Assembly (NCBI RefSeq): GCF_001245615.1
Contig: NZ_CWKH01000002.1
Span: 1,302,001-1,366,000, forward strand
Reading direction: 5' to 3'
DNA length: 64,000 nucleotides
Source of the DNA: Mycolicibacterium neworleansense
GTDB lineage: Bacteria > Actinomycetota > Actinomycetes > Mycobacteriales > Mycobacteriaceae
Part shown: piece by piece, positions 57,286 to 64,000 of the stretch
How positions within the stretch are numbered: the stretch's first letter is position 1
Layout of the letters: the number at the start of each line of letters is the position of its first letter
The notes under the pieces: generated by a model
Databases searched by the model: none
What the model saw: the letters and a program-made list of their open reading frames with translations, nothing else
What the model was told of the DNA's origin: nothing
Made by a program: the position numbers and the translations under genes

Positions 57286-60200
57286 CTAGCTGTGTCGTAG
57301 CGGTGCCGGGCTCCACAGTCCGCTGCGGATCGCGGTGCCCAGGTCCAGACGGGCCGTTGTGGCGTCGGGGTACCACGGCGTCAGTCGCTGCAGTGAGCCC
57401 CAGTCCCGGAACCAGTCGTCGCGCAGATAGGTCGGCACACTCGACGGCCGCAGCAACAGTTCGGAGATGCCCAGCGGGCCGCCGCCCAGGTAGTCCATCA
57501 CCGGGGAGTTGGCCTCGGCGCCGAAGCGGTCCGGCAGGATCCGCCACTTGGGTACCTCGGTGACGCCGTACTGGTGCCCGAACGGCCGCTGGCACGGGAA
57601 GGCCAGGCCCACCAGCCAGTCCAGCAGCACCGGGTCCTGTGACCCGACCACGTCCTGCAGGGTGCGCAGCTGCGGGATGCGCGGCGGGGTCACCGCGATC
57701 CAGTGCTGCGGGGCCAGGTCGTCGTCGGAGGCGACCAGGCGGATCTGGGTGGCTTCGCGGGGAATGGCTGCCATCGGGGCCCGCAGGTTGCGCCAGGCCG
57801 GGGCGGCGCCCACGTCGGCGAATCCGATGCCGCCGCCGGGCTTGTTCTCGGCGGCCTGCGCATCGGTGGCCCACTGCACCACGACCTCGCCGGGATCGAA
57901 GCGGCCCGCGGCCGAGACGACCAGCAGCGGGCCGGCCTGATCCCGGTCGGGCAGTCGGTACCACGCCGAGCGCATGATCGCGGGCTGCTGAGTGCCGGCG
58001 CGCCAGCTGCCCAGCACCGGGGTGGTGGCCGGGTCCAGCCCGTAGGGCAGCCGGGCCCGAGATCCGTTGACCCCGGCGGCGGCGGTGGTCCCACCTTCGG
58101 TGCCCACCTCGCTGCCGGTCACGGTGCCGGAGTCGGTGTCGGCGAAGTTGCCTGCGCCGGGCTGTTCCATCACCGGGTCGGCCGAGACGTCCGACGGGAT
58201 GCCGTTAGGGCCGAAGCCCTGGGCGATGACCGCGCCGAGCGCCTGCCCGGGTGGCTCGCTGATCGGGGACAGAAGGCCGGCGTTCGCGTTCTCCTCGACC
58301 ATCACGTCGCTGGCCAGCCCGCAGGTCTTGCCGGTGAGCGCCTCCAGATTGGAGCGTCCCACCGACCAGGCCGGGTACTGGTTGATCATCGCCAAGGTCA
58401 GCGACACCACCTCGAACATCACCAGCAGCCACGCGGCGACGGCAAGTGGTGACTGCACGATCCGCTGCCAGCGGCGCTGTGGCCCGTCCGGGGATTTGTC
58501 GCGGCCGCTGAAATGGAACCAGGCCGCCAACAGCAAGGTGAGGACCGAGAACCCGAGCAGGATGGTGGTGAAGCCGAACTTGAACTCGGGGAACGAGTTG
58601 GACCACGGCACACCGAAGTTGGAGACGTACCACCAGCCGTTGACGGTCGCGAACGACAGCGCCACGACGAACAGCACGAGTGCGGCGAACATCGACCGGT
58701 TGCGCCGCGACTTCATCGCCGCGGCCGTGACCGCCACCGCGGCCAGGGCACCGAGGGATCCGGCCAGGCCGGCGAACACACCGAAGTGGTGGGTCCACTT
58801 GGTCGGGGTGAACATCATCGCCAGGAACGAGATGATCGTGATGCCGATGATGCGCCGGCTCGGGCCCGCGGCGGTGCCGGGGATGCGGCCCTTGCGCAGC
58901 GTCATCGCCACCGACACCGCCAGCGCCACCAGCAGCGTCAGCACCGCGAAGCGCCGCGCCACCGAGCCGTCCGGGCTCGAGGTGAACAACCGCGAGTAGC
59001 GGATGTGCTCGTCGAACCAGGCCAGGCTGGGGCCGACGGCGGATTTGAACGTGCTGGCCTGCAGTTCGCCGGCCAGGGTCTGGTCGCGGAAGATCAGGAT
59101 GATCGTCACCGTGCAGGCGGCCAGGATCGGGGCCAGCAGTGGCAGATGGCCGAAGCGCGAAGTATGGCGGGCCACAATGGTTTTCAGCGGTCCCACGGCG
59201 ACCAGCAGGGCGCCGACGGCAGCGATGCCGGTGGGTCCGGAGAACAGGGTGAGCGCGCCGATGATGATGGCGATGGCCACCGGCAGCATGCGGTTGGTGG
59301 CCACCCCGCGTTCCACCGAGCACCAGGTCAGCAGGATGCCGAGGGCGATGATCGGCTCGGGGCGCAGGCCGTTGTTGAGCGGCAGCCAGAACGCCAGGAA
59401 CATGCCGGCGGCGGTCCAGGCCGCGGCGCGGTTGGTCTTGACCGCCCGGCCCAGTCGCGGCAGCACCTCGCGGCTGATCACCCACCAGCAGGCGAGCGCC
59501 ATCAGCAGGGTGGGTAGCCGCATCCAGACGCTGTTGGTGGACACATGTGCCCACAGCGCCAGCAGGTCGTAGTACCAGCCGAACGGTGCCTCGGGGGTGC
59601 CGAACCAGCGGTAGTAGTTGGCCATGTAGCCGGCGTGTTCGGACACCCGGGCCATGGTCAGGATGTAGCCGTCGTCGGAGGTGTTGGCCCCGACGAAGTG
59701 CCACCACACCAGAACTGCGGTGACCAGTCCGTCCAACGGCGTCATGGACCACCAGCGGGGCGGCAGGAAGCGCCGGTGCCGGACTCCGTCGGCGGTGTCC
59801 AGGCGGTGGAGCGCGCCCAGGGCGATGACGGTCATCGCGACGCCGATGATCATGGCCAGCAGCTTGAGCAGTGTCGGGGCGCTGCTGTAGCGCGAGTCGA
59901 TCGTGGCCGAGAACTTCAGGCCCTCGGGGGTGGGGCCGGACAGGTCGGTGAAGACGCCGACGATCTGCGGCCGGAAGTCGTAGCCGCCGCGCTCGCCGCG
60001 TAGCGGCGCGGTGGGGTCGTCGGCGTTCTCGCCGGCGTCGGCCTGGGTGAGCCCGACGAACTCACCGGTCACCTTGTCGGCGTGCGCGGTGAAGGTGAGG
60101 GACTGGCAGGCCGGGCTGAGCACCGCGTCCAGTGGAGCGCTGACCACCGGGGTGTTGCGCACGATGACCAGCACGTCGTTGTTGACCCGCTCGATCAGCA

Positions 60201-60564
60201 GGCCGCGGTCAATGGCCTTGGGTGCCTGCTTGGGCACCGTGGACAAAAGGACGGTGCGGCCGCGGTTCTCAGGGCCGGCCAGTCCGGCGGCGGCCTGGCA
60301 CGGCACGGTGATGGTGAGGTCGGTGGCGACGTACCCGATCAGTGGCGCGTTGACGCTCTGCCAGGTGCCGTCCTGCGGCCAGTTCAGTTGAGCGGTCGTC
60401 TGCTTGACCGGAAGCAGCGGAGTTGCCACCGCCATCAGTACGCCGAGCAAACCGGCGACGATCGCGATGAGCCGCACCGTCCGGTGGTTGCTGCCGGCGG
60501 TTCCCTGCGGTCCCGTCACGGGCTCTGATGCTATCGGCGCATCTGCGCCGGAATTAATGGCCAT
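57286..60564 (-). CDS. embC: Arabinosyltransferase EmbC
   Basis: 1092 aa (1094 in M. tuberculosis Rv3793), matching EmbC rather than EmbA or EmbB by its place directly after aftA. In M. tuberculosis it elongates the arabinan of lipoarabinomannan. The GT-C aspartate pair is in [20 protein letters not shown]. The C-terminal carbohydrate-binding region includes [20 protein letters not shown]. Its ATG overlaps the last 11 bases of aftA. Confidence 0.95.
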   Translation of the reverse strand: MAINSGADAPIASEPVTGPQGTAGSNHRTVRLIAIVAGLLGVLMAVATPLLPVKQTTAQLNWPQDGTWQSVNAPLIGYVATDLTITVPCQAAAGLAGPENRGRTVLLSTVPKQAPKAIDRGLLIERVNNDVLVIVRNTPVVSAPLDAVLSPACQSLTFTAHADKVTGEFVGLTQADAGENADDPTAPLRGERGGYDFRPQIVGVFTDLSGPTPEGLKFSATIDSRYSSAPTLLKLLAMIIGVAMTVIALGALHRLDTADGVRHRRFLPPRWWSMTPLDGLVTAVLVWWHFVGANTSDDGYILTMARVSEHAGYMANYYRWFGTPEAPFGWYYDLLALWAHVSTNSVWMRLPTLLMALACWWVISREVLPRLGRAVKTNRAAAWTAAGMFLAFWLPLNNGLRPEPIIALGILLTWCSVERGVATNRMLPVAIAIIIGALTLFSGPTGIAAVGALLVAVGPLKTIVARHTSRFGHLPLLAPILAACTVTIILIFRDQTLAGELQASTFKSAVGPSLAWFDEHIRYSRLFTSSPDGSVARRFAVLTLLVALAVSVAMTLRKGRIPGTAAGPSRRIIGITIISFLAMMFTPTKWTHHFGVFAGLAGSLGALAAVAVTAAAMKSRRNRSMFAALVLFVVALSFATVNGWWYVSNFGVPWSNSFPEFKFGFTTILLGFSVLTLLLAAWFHFSGRDKSPDGPQRRWQRIVQSPLAVAAWLLVMFEVVSLTLAMINQYPAWSVGRSNLEALTGKTCGLASDVMVEENANAGLLSPISEPPGQALGAVIAQGFGPNGIPSDVSADPVMEQPGAGNFADTDSGTVTGSEVGTEGGTTAAAGVNGSRARLPYGLDPATTPVLGSWRAGTQQPAIMRSAWYRLPDRDQAGPLLVVSAAGRFDPGEVVVQWATDAQAAENKPGGGIGFADVGAAPAWRNLRAPMAAIPREATQIRLVASDDDLAPQHWIAVTPPRIPQLRTLQDVVGSQDPVLLDWLVGLAFPCQRPFGHQYGVTEVPKWRILPDRFGAEANSPVMDYLGGGPLGISELLLRPSSVPTYLRDDWFRDWGSLQRLTPWYPDATTARLDLGTAIRSGLWSPAPLRHS

Positions 60565-62425
60565 CGGGAGTTGGCTTTCTGATCGCCAGGACGAACGGTC
60601 CGATGTCGGTCACCTCGAAACGTGGATCTTTGAACAGGGCCGAGTCGAGCGCCACGTGGTAGCGGCGCACGTTCGGCTGGTTGGGGTAGACGTCGGAGGC
60701 CAGGCGCAGCGTGTAGGTGTCGTTCGCGCCGTGGCGCATCAGGAACACGGTCGGCGCCTTCCAGGGCATTTCGTCGAGTGCCTTCACGAACTGGTCGGCC
60801 TTGGTCAGCGTGGCCCAGCCCTCGATGGCCTTGGCGCGCTTGTCGAATTCGGCCAGCGGGTTGGCGTAGTGCGACGTCAGTCCCTGGAACCCGTAGTAGG
60901 GGTAGTAGGACAGGAAGCTGTAGTCCGCGGTGAGCACCACGGTCTGGTTCCGTGGCACGCCGGTGACCTCGGCGATCTTGGCATCGATCTCGCGGTAGTA
61001 GCGCTCGGCACCCGGTGCCCGGCGGTCGGCCCGCTGCCCGGTGCCGTCGGTGTCGGTGTAGGCCACGTTGATGTCGGGGCGCAGCACGTCGGGGATGTCC
61101 TGGCTGAACGTGATGGCGCCGATCGATCCCACGGCAGCCGCCGCGGCGACCACGCGCCGCGCGGTGTCCGGTTGATAGCGCCGGGCGATCGCCTGCGTCG
61201 TCTCGATGAACCCGAACGCGCCGGCGGTGGTGAGCAGCACGGTCAGGGCGGGCTGCAACCGGAAGGACAGCAGGGTGGTGCCGGCCAGCGTGGTCAGCAT
61301 GGACAGCAGTGACCAGGCGTAGACGGCGAGCACCGCGATGGCCAGCGCGCCGGCCCGGGTCGAGGTGCGGGCCCGGACCACCAGCCACAGCGTGCCCAAC
61401 ATGCACAGCGCGCCGAGCAGGGTGAAGCTCAGCATCGGGAAGGTCAGCTGGGCGCCGGCGTCGGGCAGGTAGTGCTGGGCGGTGCCCTTCTCCGCGGGTT
61501 CACCGCGCAACGACGCCAGCAGGTACGGGGCCCAGGTGATCAGCGCGATGGCCCCGGAGATCACGGCCACGACCGCCAGGCGCAGCAACGGGTCGATGCT
61601 GCGGCGGGCGACGGCCAGCACCAGCGCCATCAGGGCCAGGGTGAACGCGCAGTAGGCCAGCAGCAGCGTGTAGAAGAGGGCGGCGAAGCCGAGGAAGATC
61701 CCGACGCCGATGACGGCGGCCCAGCCGCCGTTGCGTGTCTTGCCCCGCAATCCCGACCAGGCCAGCACGAACACCGGCGGCAGCAGCACGGTGATGATGG
61801 CCGCATACGGCTCGGTGGAGGAGTAGGCCAGCATCGCGGCGGTGCTCGCGGTGGTGACGATCAGCGCGTACTCGAACCGAATCATGGTTGCCCACAACAC
61901 GAATGCGAGTGCCACGGCGATGGTGATCGAGACGATCGACCAGGGTTTGAACATCTCCCAGGCCGGAGTGCCGGTCGCCGCGGCGATGCGCCCGCCCATC
62001 CAGAACCAGCCGGCCGGGTAGTACGGCGGGAGCCCGAAGTACGTCATGTCGTGCAGGCCGGGGGTGTCGGCCAGCCGGGTCAGGTACTCGGTGCGGAACT
62101 GCTGGTCGACCGAGACGCCGAACAGGTACAGCTTGGTCGCGCCCAGCGGCATCGCGAGGGTGACCACCGAGAACGCCGACAGGAAGATCAGCGCGGCCAG
62201 CCGGGCCAGGGTGCGCCGGCCCCGGCGCCAGATCAGACCGGCGGCGAAGATTCCGGCCAGGGCGCCCACCTGACCCACCGTGGTGAGCGCGTGCAGCTGG
62301 TTGGAGGTGTTGTAGGCCGGCCATTGAACCTGCGCGATCGCGGCGATCGACACCCCGGCCACCGCCGAGGCGAGCATCAGGGCGATCACCATCTGTCCGA
62401 TGACCCTGGCCGGACGCGCCTGCAT
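60554..62425 (-). CDS. aftA: Arabinofuranosyltransferase AftA
   Basis: 623 aa. GT-C enzyme that adds the first arabinofuranose residue from DPA onto the galactan chain (Rv3792). About eleven membrane helices in residues 10-420, then a soluble C-terminal domain with [17 protein letters not shown] and [10 protein letters not shown]. The substrate-loop motif [16 protein letters not shown] is characteristic. The ATG at 62425 overlaps the dprE2 stop by one base; the stop lies inside embC, so dprE2-aftA-embC form one translated chain. Confidence 0.95.
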   Translation of the reverse strand: MQARPARVIGQMVIALMLASAVAGVSIAAIAQVQWPAYNTSNQLHALTTVGQVGALAGIFAAGLIWRRGRRTLARLAALIFLSAFSVVTLAMPLGATKLYLFGVSVDQQFRTEYLTRLADTPGLHDMTYFGLPPYYPAGWFWMGGRIAAATGTPAWEMFKPWSIVSITIAVALAFVLWATMIRFEYALIVTTASTAAMLAYSSTEPYAAIITVLLPPVFVLAWSGLRGKTRNGGWAAVIGVGIFLGFAALFYTLLLAYCAFTLALMALVLAVARRSIDPLLRLAVVAVISGAIALITWAPYLLASLRGEPAEKGTAQHYLPDAGAQLTFPMLSFTLLGALCMLGTLWLVVRARTSTRAGALAIAVLAVYAWSLLSMLTTLAGTTLLSFRLQPALTVLLTTAGAFGFIETTQAIARRYQPDTARRVVAAAAAVGSIGAITFSQDIPDVLRPDINVAYTDTDGTGQRADRRAPGAERYYREIDAKIAEVTGVPRNQTVVLTADYSFLSYYPYYGFQGLTSHYANPLAEFDKRAKAIEGWATLTKADQFVKALDEMPWKAPTVFLMRHGANDTYTLRLASDVYPNQPNVRRYHVALDSALFKDPRFEVTDIGPFVLAIRKPTPDGH

Positions 62426-63189
62426 CAGATGGGAAGCTTGCGGAAGATGGGCCGCGGGATGTGCCGCAGAACCATCATCACGTAGCGGAACGCGCCCGGC
62501 GCCCAGACCAGTTCCTTGCCCTTGGCCGACGCGGTGACGGCCAGATCGGCGACGTATTCCTTGTCGACGGTCAGCGGGGCTTCCTTGACGTGCGCGCTCA
62601 TCCGGGTGCGCACCTGTCCGGGCCGGATCACCAGCACCCGCACACCGAACTCGCGCAGTGCCTCGCCGAGGCCGAGGTAGAAGCCGTCGAGTCCGGCCTT
62701 GGTGGAGCCGTAGACGAAGTTGGACCGGCGCACCCGCTCACCGGCGGCCGAGCTCATCGCGATGATCTGGCCGTAGCCCTGGGCCCGCATCTTCTCGCCG
62801 ACCAGGACACCGACGGAAACGGCTGCGGTGTAATTGATTTCGGCGATCTGCACGGCCTTGCGCTGGTTCTGCCACAGCTCTTCGGCGTCGCCGAGCAGGC
62901 CGAACGCGACAATCGCCACGTCCACATCGCCGGCGGCGAACGCCTTGTCGATCACGTCGGGGTGGCTGGCGGTGTCCACCGCGTCGAAGTCGATGACCTC
63001 CACCGAACTGGCCCCGGCATTGCGCAGCTGCGCCACCGCGTCGTCGCGGCCCGGATCGCCCGGCAGGGCGGCCAGCACGATGCGGGCAGAGGCGTCGCGC
63101 AGATAGCGCTCACAGATCGCCAGCCCGATCTCTGAAGTGCCGCCGAGCAGCAGAATCGTCTGGGGGTTACCTACGGCGTCGAACACCAT
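62425..63189 (-). CDS. dprE2: Decaprenylphosphoryl-2-keto-ribose reductase DprE2
   Basis: 254 aa SDR enzyme; NADH-dependent reduction of decaprenylphosphoryl-2-keto-ribose to DPA, the second half of the DprE1/DprE2 epimerisation. Rossmann motif [13 protein letters not shown] (near residue 14), catalytic Ser in IAMSSAAG and YxxxK in [12 protein letters not shown] 63189. Homologue of Rv3791. The gene upstream is not dprE1 but a divergent oxygenase gene, so dprE1 must lie elsewhere. Confidence 0.96.
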   Translation of the reverse strand: MVFDAVGNPQTILLLGGTSEIGLAICERYLRDASARIVLAALPGDPGRDDAVAQLRNAGASSVEVIDFDAVDTASHPDVIDKAFAAGDVDVAIVAFGLLGDAEELWQNQRKAVQIAEINYTAAVSVGVLVGEKMRAQGYGQIIAMSSAAGERVRRSNFVYGSTKAGLDGFYLGLGEALREFGVRVLVIRPGQVRTRMSAHVKEAPLTVDKEYVADLAVTASAKGKELVWAPGAFRYVMMVLRHIPRPIFRKLPI

Positions 63190-63296
63190 CTAGCGCAGCT
63201 CCAAGCCTCGGGGGACATCGTGACGAGGGTACCGTGCGGTTTCCCCTGGGCAGTTCGAGCAATCCGGAGCCATCTGAGCGCCGGGTCTTGACCGCA

Positions 63297-63337
63297 TTTC
63301 CTACACGACGTAGCTTTTTTCTACACCGTGTAGGAAA
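63297..63337. promoter_or_regulatory. Double palindromic operator before the DUF2236 gene
   Basis: TTTCCTACAC (63297-63306) and GTGTAGGAAA (63328-63337) form a perfect 10-base inverted repeat. Within it, CTACAC-C-GTGTAG (63325 centre) is itself a perfect 13-base palindrome, and CTACACGACGTAG at the left is a weaker copy. This is the classic form of a TetR-family operator. It covers the promoter and start of the oxygenase gene. Confidence 0.7.
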
Positions 63338-63348
63338 TGGGGGAGATC

Positions 63349-64000
63349 ATGACGATCCGGGACTGGCTGACGTTGCCCGAGACGGAACCGGGGGAGGACT
63401 ACGGTTTCTTCGGCCCCGATTCGGTGACCTGGAAGGTGTGGAGCTATCCCACCTCGCTGTCGATCGGGTTCCAGCGCGCCGTCGTCATCGAGGAGCTCGA
63501 CCCCGCGCTCGTCGCGGCGGTCGACAAGACCCATGAGATCTATTCGCGGCCACGCACCCGGTACGACCGGACGTTGCGCTACTTCGCGATGGTGGCGTTC
63601 GACGACAGCCGCGCCACCACCAAGGCCGCCGACGTACTGGTCAAGATCCACTCCAAGGCCATCGGCACCGACCCGGTCACCGGAAAGACCTATGACGCCA
63701 ACAATCCCGACTCGCAGTTGTGGATTCACCTGACCGCCTGGCATTCCATCCTGGTGGCCTACGAGAAGTACGGACCGGGCCGGCTGTCACCGGAAGATGA
63801 GCTGCAGTACTGGCGGGAATGCGCGATCGCCGCCGAACTCCAGACCTGCGACCCGTCCGACGTTCCCCTGACCCGCGAGGGCATCCGGGAGTACTTCGAG
63901 AAGATGCGGCCCGAACTGATCGGCTCGGATATCGCCCGTCAGGCGATGAATCACCTGCTGGGCGCCGAGGTGATGTTGCCCGAGATGCCGCTGCTGTTGC
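63349..64000 (+). CDS. DUF2236 (MpaB/latex-clearing-like) oxygenase family protein, 5' part
   Basis: 217 codons before the window ends; the ATG at 63349 (MTIRDWLTLPETEPG) follows GGGGGAG, with an alternative in-frame ATG at 63337. The sequence has features of the ER-bound oxygenase MpaB / rubber oxygenase domain: SYPTSLSIGFQRAVVIEELD, then NPDSQLWIHLTAWHSILVAY with the conserved histidines and YWRECAIAAEL. Such enzymes are haem-dependent oxygenases in characterised members. The substrate is unknown. The preceding palindrome suggests induction by a small ligand through a TetR regulator. Confidence 0.82.
   Translation, partial: MTIRDWLTLPETEPGEDYGFFGPDSVTWKVWSYPTSLSIGFQRAVVIEELDPALVAAVDKTHEIYSRPRTRYDRTLRYFAMVAFDDSRATTKAADVLVKIHSKAIGTDPVTGKTYDANNPDSQLWIHLTAWHSILVAYEKYGPGRLSPEDELQYWRECAIAAELQTCDPSDVPLTREGIREYFEKMRPELIGSDIARQAMNHLLGAEVMLPEMPLLL

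Overview
The window is high-GC actinobacterial DNA from a Mycobacterium/Mycolicibacterium, most likely a rapid grower. It carries the mycobacterial cell-wall core locus (mycolic acid condensation, arabinogalactan synthesis, mycolyl transfer) in the gene order known from M. tuberculosis Rv3791-Rv3849. Differences from M. tuberculosis point to a fast grower: dprE1 is not next to dprE2, an extra antigen-85 gene stands in tandem, SodA has Gln145, and there are accessory genes such as a DUF2236/MpaB oxygenase. Species was not determined.

Layout. 1-0.7 kb: end of a DUF6545-like membrane protein. 0.7-3.4 kb: espR with a long non-coding upstream region, an Rv3847 homologue, and sodA. 3.5-7.0 kb: a 52-aa membrane microprotein, a cluster of DnaA boxes, an operon of rhodanese, DUF4328 membrane protein and glpQ1, then convergent bfrB with IdeR boxes. 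7.2-9.9 kb: LCP protein, CPBP protease and the IdeR-box gene Rv3839 (DUF2470). 10.0-13.6 kb: disrupted pheA, phosphoglycerate-mutase-like phosphatase, Cys-rich 67-aa protein, zincin, and the septum-formation-type protein Rv3835. 13.8-18.4 kb: serS and a frameshifted BTAD/AAA regulator. 18.4-24.3 kb: hemerythrin, DUF5718, Rv3819, Rieske/MBL protein Rv3818, two PlsC acyltransferases and a Cof phosphatase. 24.3-27.0 kb: the peptidoglycan amidase Rv3811 (csp) and erp.

27.2-33.9 kb is a tightly coupled galactan/arabinan operon: glf, glfT2, PAP2 phosphatase (Rv3807c type), ubiA, aftB. It is followed by three mycolyltransferase-family genes (Ag85C-like, Ag85A, MPT51), a DUF732 lipoprotein and the Rv3802c cutinase-like lipase. 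39.0-47.9 kb is the fadD32-pks13-accD4 mycolic condensation operon. A small accessory block follows (FAD oxidoreductase, TetR, SRPBCC). On the opposite strand, 50.8-63.2 kb is dprE2-aftA-embC-embA-embB, which makes decaprenyl-phospho-arabinose and polymerises arabinan. The window ends inside a DUF2236 oxygenase gene behind a strong TetR-type palindrome.

Working logic: UbiA, the PAP2 phosphatase and DprE2 (with DprE1 outside the window) make DPA. GlfT2 uses UDP-Galf from Glf to make galactan. AftA, EmbA/B/C and AftB add arabinan. FadD32, AccD4 and Pks13 make the mycolate. The Ag85 enzymes attach it outside the membrane. Three genes between 8.1 and 16.5 kb (LCP, pheA, BTAD regulator) all show apparent deletions of 3n+1 bases, so that stretch needs either a biological explanation or an assembly check.
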